Below, in pieces: positions 14,564 through 22,679 of a DNA stretch of 28,913 bases (the stretch's first letter is position 1; every line of letters begins with the position of its first letter). Position numbers and translations under genes: made by a program. Below the pieces are notes generated by a model. That model saw only the letters and a list, made by a program, of their open reading frames with translations. It was not told the DNA's origin and did no database searches. The stretch is from UMGS1387 sp045646465 (GTDB taxonomy: Bacteria; Bacillota; Clostridia; Oscillospirales; CAG-382), in NCBI GenBank assembly GCA_045646465.1, contig JAZRKT010000105.1:1-28913 (forward strand), in the 5' to 3' direction.

Positions 14564-16174
14564 ATGACAGAGCTTGAAAAAACTCTTAAGGAAATTACAA
14601 AGCTTGAAATAGTAAAAATGGTGTTTTCCTGCCCTTTCAGTAAGACTCAGGAATACGTGAAGTGCAGTGTAAAGCCTGTTAAGGACGGAAAATATCAGTT
14701 TGAGAGCTTTACCAAAACACAGGCTTTTCACGAAAATGTGCCTCAGCAAGAACTTTGCAGTAAAATTGCAGCACTTATGACTTATTCATTCCGTCAGGCG
14801 GAAATTTTTACCCCCGAGTATGTGTACGGCCTTAAAATTTCGTCAAAGGGAAAGCTGCTTCATAATAAGCGTAAAAACACTGAAGCCGTAAGGGTGAAAG
14901 AAAACGGTAATAACAGACAGAAAAATCATATAATCGACCTTGATAGCGCGCCGCCCGTGTTTGAAGATATAGGCATTATCGGCAAGGATGGCAAAATCAT
15001 AAACGGCAGATATGATAAGTATAAGCAGATATGCCGATTTTGCGAGTTTATTGATGATGTTGTGAAAAATGATAAAAGGGAAGAATACTTCATTGTTGAC
15101 TTTGGCTGCGGAAAAAGCTACCTTACCTTTGTATGCTATCATTATATGACTCAGATTGCCCGGAAAAAGGTAAAAATCGTCGGTCTTGACCTTAAGGAAA
15201 AAGTAATTGAAGACTGTAACTCACTTGCAAAAAAGTACGGATATAATGACCTTGAATTTCTTTGCATGGATGTCAAGGACTATGTTCCAAGCAGGCGACC
15301 CGATATGGTTATCGCTCTTCACGCCTGCGATATTGCTACCGATTATGCTCTTTATAACGCATATCTGTGGCAGTCGGATTATATTTTCTCTGTTCCTTGC
15401 TGTCAGCACGAAATGAACGGCAAGGTGAAAACTCAAAGTTTTGGTGTGCTTACCCATTACGGTCTTATAAAGGAACGCTTCTGCGCCCTTGCTACAGATG
15501 CATTGCGAGCAAAAACTCTTGAATATTGTGGATATAAGACGGATATACTCGAATTTATCGATATTGAGCATTCGCCCAAAAATATATTGCTGAGAAGTGC
15601 AAGAACAACTCGCTGTGATGTACGGAAAAGAAATTTAATTCTTGATGAAATCAGACGATTTGAAAATGAGTTCAATTCACGGCTGTTTTTACATAGCCGT
15701 GTGGCTGAAAGCGAAAGTGAAGTTGAGATAGAGGGTATGACCTTCAATGTAATTGCAGGTAAAGCAAGTATGCTGCTTCGTGATTCTCTGTCACTGAGAA
15801 ACGAGGTTTTTGGCAATGAGCAGGGTTTTAAAGAGTGGTCGGTCAGGGATGACAGCGACGAAACGGCTCTTTTTGTGAATGTGTACCGTGACGGAGAAAC
15901 CGTTGCCACAGCACGTATGACAGTCAACGGAATAGAAAATGAAAGACTTGCAGGCAGAATTGCGGTAAAGTATGAATGCAGAAAATTCGGTCTCGGTAAG
16001 CTTATGCTGTCCAAAATGGAAGAGTATGCAAAAGCGGAAAAAGTGAATGTTCTGAACGTGATTGCTCAGAATCATGCACTCGGCTTTTACGAAAAGCAGG
16101 GATATACTGTGTGCGGTGAAGAGTACACAAGTGAAAATGTAAAACTTGTTCCCGTTAAAAAGCTACTTTCTTAA
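14564..16174 (+). CDS. Fusion of a SAM-dependent methyltransferase (PF13679-like) with a GNAT acetyltransferase
   Basis: The protein has 536 residues. The N-terminal part (about 1-110) is an accessory domain ending in ISSKGKLLHN. A class I methyltransferase domain (about 145-350) follows, with SAM motif VDFGCGKSY (178-186), VIALHACDIATDYAL and SVPCCQHE; the HACD and PCCQ signatures are those of the Methyltransf_32 family, which includes eukaryotic METTL25/GSTCD relatives. Residues about 390-536 form a GNAT domain: SLRNEVFGNEQGF resembles the ElaA/YjcF start, RKFGLGKLMLSKMEEYA is the acetyl-CoA pyrophosphate loop and NHALGFYEKQGYTV is the family end. The junction (350-390) is continuous with no frameshift. 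Targets of both activities are unknown; RNA or a translation-related protein is a guess. It begins 3 bases after cinA and ends the operon before a strong terminator. Confidence 0.85.
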   Translation: MTELEKTLKEITKLEIVKMVFSCPFSKTQEYVKCSVKPVKDGKYQFESFTKTQAFHENVPQQELCSKIAALMTYSFRQAEIFTPEYVYGLKISSKGKLLHNKRKNTEAVRVKENGNNRQKNHIIDLDSAPPVFEDIGIIGKDGKIINGRYDKYKQICRFCEFIDDVVKNDKREEYFIVDFGCGKSYLTFVCYHYMTQIARKKVKIVGLDLKEKVIEDCNSLAKKYGYNDLEFLCMDVKDYVPSRRPDMVIALHACDIATDYALYNAYLWQSDYIFSVPCCQHEMNGKVKTQSFGVLTHYGLIKERFCALATDALRAKTLEYCGYKTDILEFIDIEHSPKNILLRSARTTRCDVRKRNLILDEIRRFENEFNSRLFLHSRVAESESEVEIEGMTFNVIAGKASMLLRDSLSLRNEVFGNEQGFKEWSVRDDSDETALFVNVYRDGETVATARMTVNGIENERLAGRIAVKYECRKFGLGKLMLSKMEEYAKAEKVNVLNVIAQNHALGFYEKQGYTVCGEEYTSENVKLVPVKKLLS

Positions 16175-16222
16175 ATGTCGGTTTTGTGCTGTATAATGCA
16201 TACACAGTAAACAATATAATTG

Positions 16223-16256
16223 CTGTCTTTGCCATAGCGGTGAAGACAGTTTTTTT
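16223..16256 (+). terminator. Intrinsic terminator of the thiI-cinA operon
   Basis: An 11-base stem with two G-T pairs (16223-16233 with 16239-16249) and a 5-base loop are followed by seven T (16250-16256). Confidence 0.88.
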
Positions 16257-16263
16257 GCGCAAT

Positions 16264-16288
16264 AAAAACAGCTGCCTTGTGGCAGCTG
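16264..16288 (-). terminator. Intrinsic terminator of the minus-strand hydrolase-TPK operon
   Basis: A perfect 8-base stem (CAGCTGCC 16269-16276 with GGCAGCTG 16281-16288) with a 4-base loop; read on the minus strand it ends in TTTTT (16268-16264). It is placed tail-to-tail with the plus-strand terminator, giving a clean boundary between convergent operons. Confidence 0.88.
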
Positions 16289-16293
16289 GTCTA

Positions 16294-17127
16294 CTAAAAA
16301 TCTATCTCCATTCCGTCATATGAAACCTCAAAACCGTTTTCCTTGGCAATTGGTATAAGTGAGTCGTAAGAGGCTTTGCAGTTGTGGGAAAAATGGTGCA
16401 AAACAAATATTGTGTTTTTGTCGGATAAGCCGCATTTTACCAGCCTGTCCCTTACCTCTATGCAAACATCAAGACTCATATGATGATCTCGCTTGTTTTT
16501 TAAAAGTCCTGCAGTACAGTCAAGTGAAACAAGAGTGTAATATGGCTTTTTCTCTGACAGATAATTCCACGTTTCATCAGGGAAATATCCTGTGTCGTGA
16601 CAGTAAAGCATCCGCTTTTCGCCGTCAAAGATGTCGTAAATACAGCTCGAAAGCTCATATGCGTGAGCAGCCTTTAGGGCTGTAACGGTAAAACCGTCGA
16701 TGTTAACGGGGACGTACGACTGAATCTCCTGTAAAACCCAACGACCTGAATTTACGTGGACTTTTTTGTGAATGGTTGAAAAAACTTTATCGATTGTCTG
16801 CATTGAGCCGTAAATGTGTATGGGCTTCATATCCGTCACGTGCGCGTGATTTTCCTGCTTTTCAAGTAAATCAGAAGCAAGCAAATGGTCAGGGTGTGCG
16901 TGAGTAATAAATAAATGCTCAATTTTGTGAAGTGGAAGACCTAAGTGATGAACGTGGTAAAGGGTGTCAGGAGGCAGGTCGATAAGTATTTTGTCAGAGA
17001 TAAGTGCCTGACTTCTTGTGCGTAAGTTGCGTCCGCCTTTTTCTTTTGCGTATCTGCAATTTTCACAGTCACAAAACAGACCCGGAATACCTTCTGCAGC
17101 AGCGGTGCCGTAATATTTTAATTTCAT
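16294..17127 (-). CDS. PhnP-like metallo-beta-lactamase-fold hydrolase
   Basis: The protein has 277 residues. It shows the metal-binding THAHPDHLLASD (75-86; His76, His78, Asp80, His81), later metal ligands in LYCHDTG and VLHHFSHN, and an N-terminal CDCENC cluster (Cys19, Cys21, Cys24) that matches the structural zinc site of PhnP-type phosphodiesterases. PhnP hydrolyses phosphoribosyl 1,2-cyclic phosphate in phosphonate breakdown, but no phn genes are nearby, so this is likely an orphan member acting on a cyclic phosphate or nucleotide of unknown identity. It is cytosolic. Its start overlaps the stop of thiamine pyrophosphokinase by 4 bases (ATGA on the minus strand), so the two are translationally coupled. 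Confidence 0.88.
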   Translation of the reverse strand: MKLKYYGTAAAEGIPGLFCDCENCRYAKEKGGRNLRTRSQALISDKILIDLPPDTLYHVHHLGLPLHKIEHLFITHAHPDHLLASDLLEKQENHAHVTDMKPIHIYGSMQTIDKVFSTIHKKVHVNSGRWVLQEIQSYVPVNIDGFTVTALKAAHAYELSSCIYDIFDGEKRMLYCHDTGYFPDETWNYLSEKKPYYTLVSLDCTAGLLKNKRDHHMSLDVCIEVRDRLVKCGLSDKNTIFVLHHFSHNCKASYDSLIPIAKENGFEVSYDGMEIDF

Positions 17128-17753
17128 AATGAGGTTTCCTTTCTGTGGTATATAATAAGAAGTGTGCCGTGAGTGACAGATACTTCTGCGCGTTTTTCCG
17201 TAAACTCGTTGCTTACACCAAGTGTACCTGTACAGGCAAGGGGAACATTATCAAGCTCGTATTTTAATCCTTTTAATGTTACTCCTTCAGCATTTCCGTC
17301 AAAGCTGAATACCGAAATATATCCGCGCTCAGCTTCATCAAATTGTATGCTGCCGTCGGTGATTGCTTTTATTACCGTTTTGCCGTCAGTGAGGGTAATG
17401 TTAAGGCCTTGCTTTGAGATGCCTGCCGCAAGCTGAAGATTTGAGACGGTGTGCTCAAATCTTTTTCCTCCAAGAGCACCTACAACGGTAAAATTTTCGC
17501 ATCCTTTTTCAATGCCGATGTTTATTGCAAGCTCTGTGTCGGTATAATCCTTATCGGCGGGATAGGTCACTCTTTCAACCTCAGACGGGATATCGGAGAG
17601 CGAATCAAAATCTCCCACAAGAAGATGTACCGTAACACCAAGCCTTCTTGCATGCTCGTAGCCTGCATCAGCGGCAATTATTAAGCTGTCTGAAGGAATA
17701 TCAATGTCGGAATAAACGTCTCCTGCGGCAAATATTACGCAATGCTTGTTCAT
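17124..17753 (-). CDS. thiN: Thiamine pyrophosphokinase
   Basis: The protein has 209 residues, the usual length. It transfers pyrophosphate from ATP to thiamine to make thiamine diphosphate, the cofactor of DXS and other ketol-transferring enzymes. Visible motifs are LIIAADAGYEHARRLG, LLVGDFDSL, YPADKDYTDTELAIN (the Mg-ATP site) and VVGALGGKRFEHTVSNL. Transcribed from the consensus promoter at 17787-17815, it has a leader of only about 30 bases, so no TPP riboswitch can fit. The ribosome site (GGGG) is weaker than those of its neighbours. It is usually found next to the small ribosome-assembly GTPase and ribulose-phosphate epimerase genes in Firmicutes; here it is paired only with the PhnP-like hydrolase. 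Confidence 0.94.
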   Translation of the reverse strand: MNKHCVIFAAGDVYSDIDIPSDSLIIAADAGYEHARRLGVTVHLLVGDFDSLSDIPSEVERVTYPADKDYTDTELAINIGIEKGCENFTVVGALGGKRFEHTVSNLQLAAGISKQGLNITLTDGKTVIKAITDGSIQFDEAERGYISVFSFDGNAEGVTLKGLKYELDNVPLACTGTLGVSNEFTEKRAEVSVTHGTLLIIYHRKETSL

Positions 17754-17786
17754 TAAAAACTACCCCATAATAATTAAGTTTGAGTA

Positions 17787-17815
17787 ATTATATCATTTGT
17801 TCGAAGAATTGTCAA
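17787..17815 (-). promoter_or_regulatory. Consensus sigma-A promoter for thiN
   Basis: On the minus strand the -35 is TTGACA (17815-17810) and the -10 is TATAAT (17792-17787), a perfect consensus with a 17-base spacer. The start codon at 17753 is about 34 bases downstream of the -10. It drives the thiN-hydrolase pair. Confidence 0.9.
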
Positions 17816-17882
17816 TATTTATGTTTTTTGCAAAAATGAAACGGTTTGATTTTACAATTGTGTAACAACTTATGGATGATAT

Positions 17883-17893
17883 TGGTATATAAT
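17883..17893 (+). promoter_or_regulatory. Candidate -10 region of the V-ATPase operon promoter
   Basis: A TATAAT at 17888-17893, preceded by TGG at 17883-17885 which would extend an overlapping TATATA (17886-17891), lies about 30 bases before GTG 17924. I find no good -35 at 16-18 bases, so the promoter may depend on the extended -10, an activator or an alternative sigma factor. The upstream divergent gap of 170 bases is AT-rich. Confidence 0.45.
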
Positions 17894-17923
17894 AATTTTA
17901 AAATACGGTAAGGAGGGGTGTCC

Positions 17924-18235
17924 GTGGCAGCGCAAATGCTCGAAAAGATTCTTGAAGCTGAGAATGCGGCTTCTTTGAAGCTTAAGGACGCTGAGAAGAC
18001 TGCACAGAAAATAGTTGCCGATTCCGAAAATGAAGCGGTGAAGCTTTTGACTGATGCTAAAGAAAAGGCTCGAAATGAGGCCTTGCTTTATGCGCAGAAG
18101 AACGCGGAATATTCGGACAGTCTTGTAAAGGCAAAGATAGAAGAAGCAGAAAAGGCATCGCTTTTAATGTCTGAAAAGGCAAAGGAAAGAATGCAGGACT
18201 GCATAAAAACAATAGTGGAAATGATAACGGTATAG
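17924..18235 (+). CDS. V/A-type ATPase subunit G/H (peripheral stalk)
   Basis: The protein has 103 residues. The start is GTG 17924, seven bases after AAGGAGG (17910-17916); the GTG at 17918 lies one base from that site and is rejected. The whole protein is a charged, alanine-rich amphipathic helix with regular heptad-like spacing (EAENAASLKLKDAEKTAQKI and onward), as expected for the small partner that pairs with subunit E to form the peripheral stalk holding the catalytic head. It is first in the operon, the place of NtpF in Enterococcus hirae and AhaH in archaea. The coiled coil is low in specific motifs, so the assignment rests largely on position. Confidence 0.88.
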   Translation: MAAQMLEKILEAENAASLKLKDAEKTAQKIVADSENEAVKLLTDAKEKARNEALLYAQKNAEYSDSLVKAKIEEAEKASLLMSEKAKERMQDCIKTIVEMITV

Positions 18236-18298
18236 GGATATTTTTGCGCACTTAGGGTGTGTTTTTTTTGTATATCTCTATTGTGGAGGTGGTATAGC

Positions 18299-20287
18299 TT
18301 GTCAAAGCTGAAAATGTTAAAATTTGAAGCGGCGGCATTGCAGCAAAACGGAAAGAAGCTGATTGAAAAGCTTCAGCGCGCAGGTATGGTACAGCTTTCG
18401 AATATAGAAGGTGAAAGACTTTTTATATCTTCTGTCTCAGACAGTGCAGCTGTGTACGAGTCAAGTGCACAGACGGTAATGCAGGCTCTTGAAACACTTG
18501 CTGAATACGGAATAAAGTACGCAGGCGGAATGTTTTCAGGAAGAACGGTAATTACCGATGAGCAGTATGCATCGAAATGCGCATATGTAACCGAATATCT
18601 GAAAAAAGCCTATAAAATTGCTGAGCTTAAAAAGACGATTGCCGACAGTAAGGCTGAGATTGTTCGATGTGAAACAGGTATCGGCTCACTTTATGTGTGG
18701 CGGAATCTTGATATTTCGATGCAAGGAGTGGCAACGGCAAGCACGGTGTGCTTTACAGGCACTCTTTCAGGCGAATACACACGTGAAAAGCTTCTGTGTG
18801 AAATGGCAAGGCTTGTTCCCGATATAAAAGAGTATGAAATTGAAATAGTCTGTGCTCTGAAGGAAATCACCTCGATTGCGGTGCTGTGTCATAAGGACTG
18901 CGAAAAAGAGGTGCTGTCTGCAGTAAGAACTTTGGGATTTTTACAACCGTCGGAAGCGACATCGATGCCTGTAAAGCAAAAAATTTCTGAGCTTGATGAA
19001 AAAATCAATAAGCTTAAGGATGATGCTGAAAACGCAAAAGCCGATATCCTTTCAATGAAGGATGATGCAGAAGACTTGAAATTTGCCTATGACTATTTCA
19101 CGGTTAAGTGCGAAGAGTATACTAATCTGTCAAAGGCGGCGTTTTCACAGTCTGCAATACATCTTAAAGGCTATGTTCCCGAAAAGTTCAGCGAAAAGCT
19201 TGTAAAGATAGTTGAAAAATGCGAAGGTGCAATTGTTTTGTCAATTCCTGATGAAGATGATGAAAATGTACCCGTGTTGCTGTCAAACGGCAGGTTTTCA
19301 AGACCTGTAGAAGGCATTACTGAAATGTACGCTCTTCCAGGTAAAGGCGATATTGACCCGTCGGGAGTTATGGCATTCTTCTATTATCTGCTTTTCGGTA
19401 TGATGCTGTCAGATGCAGGCTACGGCGTGCTGATGACAGTCGGTTCGTGGTTTATCCTGAAGAAAACAGGCGTAGAAGGCAATATGCGAAGAACTATGCA
19501 AATGTTCTTTTATTGCGGTATTTCAACGACAATCTGGGGAGCGCTGTTCGGAAGCTGGTTCGGTGATATTGTACCGATAATCTATACAAACTTCCTGGGA
19601 AAAGAAGCACCCAATCTTGCCTTGTGGTTTGAGCCTATAAAAGACCCAATCAAGCTTTTGCTGTTCTCGTTTATAGTTGGTATATGTCACCTTTTCCTCG
19701 GGCTTGTTGTGTTTGGTGTAGTGCAATGGAAAAAAGGCGATAAGGTAAGTGCAATACTTGATACGGTACCGATAATGATGACGGTTCTGGGGGCTGCACC
19801 TTTAGCAGGAAGTATTCTTGCACCGGGTATTCCCAAAATTGTAATGGAGATAGCAAAATATCTTGCAATAGTGGGAGTTGTGCTTATAGTGCTTACAAAT
19901 TCACGTTCATCAAAGAATGTTCTTGCACGTCTTGGCGGAGGTCTTTACGGACTTTATAATATAGCTTCGGGTTATCTATCGGATGTTCTTTCCTACTCAC
20001 GACTTTTGGCTCTCGGACTTGCTACGGGAAGTATAGCATCGGTTATAAATATGCTTGGCTCTATGGTACAGAATCCCGTCGTGAAGGCAATACTGCTTAT
20101 AGTGGTATTTGTTGTTGGACATACGCTGAATATGGCAATCAACGTACTTGGAGCATATGTACACACAAACAGACTTCAGTTTGTAGAGCTGTTTTCAAAG
20201 TTTTATGAAGGCGGAGGCAAAGCCTTTGAGCCTTTAACATTCAATACTAAATTTTTTAAATTCAAGGAGGAAAACGATAATGTTTAG
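18299..20287 (+). CDS. V/A-type ATPase subunit I (membrane stator, a-subunit equivalent)
   Basis: The protein has 662 residues, read from TTG 18299 with GGAGG at 18285-18289; a frame beginning at 18257 has no ribosome site and gives an atypical N-terminus. The cytosolic half (about 1-340) has long coiled coils that bind the stalks. The C-terminal half has about seven to eight transmembrane helices beginning at FFYYLLFGMMLSDAGYG. The essential arginine that faces the rotor carboxylate is Arg568 in SYSRLLALGLATG, and the family ending VHTNRLQFVELFSKFYEGGG is present. Together with subunit K it forms the ion channel through the membrane. Its last 8 bases overlap the subunit K start, with that gene's AAGGAGG inside this reading frame. 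Confidence 0.95.
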   Translation: MSKLKMLKFEAAALQQNGKKLIEKLQRAGMVQLSNIEGERLFISSVSDSAAVYESSAQTVMQALETLAEYGIKYAGGMFSGRTVITDEQYASKCAYVTEYLKKAYKIAELKKTIADSKAEIVRCETGIGSLYVWRNLDISMQGVATASTVCFTGTLSGEYTREKLLCEMARLVPDIKEYEIEIVCALKEITSIAVLCHKDCEKEVLSAVRTLGFLQPSEATSMPVKQKISELDEKINKLKDDAENAKADILSMKDDAEDLKFAYDYFTVKCEEYTNLSKAAFSQSAIHLKGYVPEKFSEKLVKIVEKCEGAIVLSIPDEDDENVPVLLSNGRFSRPVEGITEMYALPGKGDIDPSGVMAFFYYLLFGMMLSDAGYGVLMTVGSWFILKKTGVEGNMRRTMQMFFYCGISTTIWGALFGSWFGDIVPIIYTNFLGKEAPNLALWFEPIKDPIKLLLFSFIVGICHLFLGLVVFGVVQWKKGDKVSAILDTVPIMMTVLGAAPLAGSILAPGIPKIVMEIAKYLAIVGVVLIVLTNSRSSKNVLARLGGGLYGLYNIASGYLSDVLSYSRLLALGLATGSIASVINMLGSMVQNPVVKAILLIVVFVVGHTLNMAINVLGAYVHTNRLQFVELFSKFYEGGGKAFEPLTFNTKFFKFKEENDNV

Positions 20288-20753
20288 TACAGGATTGGCA
20301 ATTGCAATTATAGGAGCTGTTTTGGCAGCATTAGTGGCAGGTATAGGCTCGGCTAAGGGAGTTGGAATGGTTGGTGAAGCGGCGGCAGGTGTTGTTGCAG
20401 AGGACCCTTCAAAGTTCAGTAAGGTTCTTGTTCTTCAGCTTCTTCCCGGTACACAGGGTCTTTACGGACTTCTTACAACAGTGCTTGTACTCAGCCAGCT
20501 TGGTGTTCTTTCAGGTGCACCGCTTAACCTTACAGTACAGCAGGGACTGGGATATTTCGGTGCTTGTATGCCCATTATGATTGTGGGTTACTTCTCAGCA
20601 ATTGCACAAGCAAGAGCAGCTGTTGCAGGTGTAGGCATAGTTGCAAAGAATCCCAGCCAGAACGGTAAAGCTATTACAATGTCTGCGATGGTTGAAACAT
20701 ATGCGATTCTTGCACTTCTCGTTTCCATTCTTGTTGTAAACGGTCTTAAATAA
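20280..20753 (+). CDS. V/A-type ATPase subunit K (rotor proteolipid), Na+-type ligand pattern
   Basis: The protein has 157 residues and four transmembrane helices arranged as two fused hairpins, a duplicated proteolipid. Only one membrane carboxylate is present: Glu139 in SAMVETYAIL. The matching place in the first hairpin is LLPGTQG. The ligand set that binds Na+ in Enterococcus hirae NtpK (Leu61, Thr64, Gln65, Gln110, Glu139) is matched here by the LLPGTQ stretch (Thr58, Gln59), Gln110 and Glu139. This supports a Na+-coupled rotor ring by comparison; ion specificity is inferred, not shown. A strong AAGGAGG (20264-20270) sits inside subunit I, consistent with the high copy number needed for a ring. 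Confidence 0.96.
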   Translation: MFSTGLAIAIIGAVLAALVAGIGSAKGVGMVGEAAAGVVAEDPSKFSKVLVLQLLPGTQGLYGLLTTVLVLSQLGVLSGAPLNLTVQQGLGYFGACMPIMIVGYFSAIAQARAAVAGVGIVAKNPSQNGKAITMSAMVETYAILALLVSILVVNGLK

Positions 20754-20771
20754 TTGAATTGGAGAGTTCCT

Positions 20772-21362
20772 ATGGACGGACTTACAAATATAATCACAAA
20801 AATTACACAACAAAATGCTGAACAGTGCGAAGCAATATTTTGCTCTGCTAAGGAAAAGGCACTTTCAATCGTTAAGAATGCTGAAAAAGAGGCAGAGCGT
20901 TATCTTGAAAAAGAAAGAGCATATCTTGAACAAAAGAACGCTTCTGATAAAAGCAAGGCAGAGTCAACCGCCGAATTTGAGTATAAAAGAGTTATTCTTG
21001 AAAAAAAGTGTGCTCTTATTGATGAGTGTATGAAAAAGGCTCTTGAAGAAATGTGTGCTTTGCCAGATGAACAGTATTTTGCAAATGTAAAAGCACTTGC
21101 CGTAAAGTATGCACTTAAAGGCGAAGGTACGGTTTTCTTCAATAAGACGGATACTGACAGACTTCCGAAAGGCTTTGAAAAGGAGCTTAATGATGCACTG
21201 CTTGACGGCAGGACAATTGTTATTTCAAAGGAAAACGCCGATATTGATTCAGGCTTTGTAATCGACTATCCCGAAATGCGTGTAGACTGTACATTTTCTT
21301 CACTTATGGAAGAAAATGCAGACAGTATTAAGGACGCAGTGAACAGAATGTTGTTTTCATAG
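20772..21362 (+). CDS. V/A-type ATPase subunit E (peripheral stalk)
   Basis: The protein has 196 residues starting at ATG 20772, with GGAG (20761-20764) seven bases before it; the in-frame TTG at 20754 directly abuts the previous stop and is rejected. The N-terminal half is a long charged helix (AIFCSAKEKALSIVKNAEKE and onward) that pairs with the G/H subunit, and the C-terminal half is the globular alpha/beta domain (GFVIDYPEMRVDCTFSSLM) that caps the head. The ending VDCTFSSLME.....I..A.NRMLF is typical of the family. Cys residues in the helix (Cys23, Cys30) are of no known role. Confidence 0.93.
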   Translation: MDGLTNIITKITQQNAEQCEAIFCSAKEKALSIVKNAEKEAERYLEKERAYLEQKNASDKSKAESTAEFEYKRVILEKKCALIDECMKKALEEMCALPDEQYFANVKALAVKYALKGEGTVFFNKTDTDRLPKGFEKELNDALLDGRTIVISKENADIDSGFVIDYPEMRVDCTFSSLMEENADSIKDAVNRMLFS

Positions 21363-21374
21363 GAGGTACTTTGA

Positions 21375-22343
21375 ATGAAGGATACCGAATATGCTTTTGC
21401 CGTAGCACGTATACGCTCAAATGAAAACAAACTGCTTCAGGGTGCGACTGTTGAAAGCGCAATAAATGCAAATGACTACAATGAAACACTTAAGGTTTTC
21501 GCAGATAGCGGATATGCAGATTTTGCATCGCAGGACGAAGAAAAAATTTTGTCACAGAAGCAAAGGGAAGCCTTTGAGCTTATTTATTCCTGCGCTCCCG
21601 ATAAAAAATGTATTGACTTTCTGATTGTCAAAAATGACTTTCATAATTTCAAGGCAATTCTTAAAAGTATGGTGCAGAATAAAGATTGTGAAGGTCTTTT
21701 GCTGTCGCCGAGTATGGTGGATACAAAGACTGCTTTAAAGGCAGTAACCGAAAAAAAGTTTGATATACTTCCCGAGATTTTTGCCGATACTGTAAAGCAG
21801 GCTTATGAGCTTCTTGTAACTACTCTTGACGGACAGAAGTGCGACTGCCTTTTTGATAAGGCGTGCCTTGAAATGATGCTCAGGCTTGCAAAGGAAAGCA
21901 AAGACAGCTTTTCCGTGGATATTGCCAATAAAACGGTGGCACTGTACGATGTGAAAATCGCATTGCGTGCTTTAAGAACGGGAAAGGACAAAAGCTTTCT
22001 TGAAAACAGTCTTGCAGGGTGCGATATTTTAGATACCGAAAGACTTGCACAGGCGGCACTTGAAGGCGAAAGCGCTCTTCGTGAATATGTGAAATTCCTG
22101 TCTCTTGGGAATCTTGCCGACTGTATTACAGGCTCATATGCGGCATTTGAAAAGGAAATGGACGATATTCTGATTGACAGCGTAAAGGATGCAAAGTTCA
22201 CAAGCCTTGGTATTGCACCTCTTGCGGCATACTACTTTGCCGTTGAAAATGAGGTAAAAACGGTTAGAATCATACTTTCCTGTAAGAAAAACGGTATGAG
22301 CGTGGAAACTATAAGAGAAAGGGTGCGTAAACTGTATGTATAA
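21375..22343 (+). CDS. V/A-type ATPase subunit C (rotor-stator bridging, AC39 family)
   Basis: The protein has 322 residues, typical for AC39/NtpC. It is all-helical with the family beginning YAFAVARIRSNENKLL (6-21) and ending with helices leading to NEVKTVRIILSCKKNGMS, then ETIRERVRKLYV, the usual final segment. It acts as the socket connecting the rotor shaft (D/F) to the membrane ring. The gene starts 12 bases after subunit E, with AGGAGG at 21361-21366, and its last 8 bases overlap the subunit F start. Family identity is clear from the N- and C-terminal patterns, with low similarity expected in the middle. Confidence 0.92.
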   Translation: MKDTEYAFAVARIRSNENKLLQGATVESAINANDYNETLKVFADSGYADFASQDEEKILSQKQREAFELIYSCAPDKKCIDFLIVKNDFHNFKAILKSMVQNKDCEGLLLSPSMVDTKTALKAVTEKKFDILPEIFADTVKQAYELLVTTLDGQKCDCLFDKACLEMMLRLAKESKDSFSVDIANKTVALYDVKIALRALRTGKDKSFLENSLAGCDILDTERLAQAALEGESALREYVKFLSLGNLADCITGSYAAFEKEMDDILIDSVKDAKFTSLGIAPLAAYYFAVENEVKTVRIILSCKKNGMSVETIRERVRKLYV

Positions 22344-22647
22344 AATGGCAGTTATAGGCGATAAGGACAGTATATACGGCTTCGCTTCCCTGGGAATAGG
22401 CATTTTTCCCTGCGAGGATGAAGTTCAGGCTTCAAAGACGCTGCGAGAGCTCGCCAAAAGCGGTTATGGAGTAATTTACGTAACTGAGGCTATGTTCGAA
22501 CTTCTCGGCGACGAGGTAGAGCACTACCGCGATATGCCTTTGCCTGCAATTATTCCAATTCCCGGCGTTAAAGGTAATACAGGCGTTGGAATGAAGAACG
22601 TGAGTGTATCCGTTGAAAAGGCGGTAGGCTCAGATATTATATCTTAG
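22336..22647 (+). CDS. V/A-type ATPase subunit F (central shaft)
   Basis: The protein has 103 residues. Its N-terminal sequence KMAVIGDKDSIYGFASLGI matches the family, where the conserved GD..S..GF loop opens a small Rossmann-like domain; the glycine-rich SGYGVIYVTEAM and the PAIIPIPG loop are also typical. The C-terminal helix would bind subunit D in the central shaft. It starts inside the end of subunit C (8-base overlap) and is followed after 32 bases by the catalytic subunit A. Confidence 0.95.
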   Translation: MYKMAVIGDKDSIYGFASLGIGIFPCEDEVQASKTLRELAKSGYGVIYVTEAMFELLGDEVEHYRDMPLPAIIPIPGVKGNTGVGMKNVSVSVEKAVGSDIIS

Positions 22648-22679
22648 ACAATAAAAAATCCGTATTGAGAGGTAAAAAA

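Noticed and set aside
15457..16014. 185-codon minus-strand frame opposite the methyltransferase-GNAT gene
   Set aside because: It is a shadow frame within a gene whose plus-strand product shows clear domains; no ribosome site or family match.
17754..17790. TPP riboswitch upstream of thiamine pyrophosphokinase
   Set aside because: The consensus promoter leaves a leader of about 30 bases, far too short for a THI-box.
17852..17865. Inverted repeat TTACA-ATTG-TGTAA near the V-ATPase promoter as an operator
   Set aside because: The arms are only 5 bases in an AT-rich gap, which is expected by chance, and there is no second copy.
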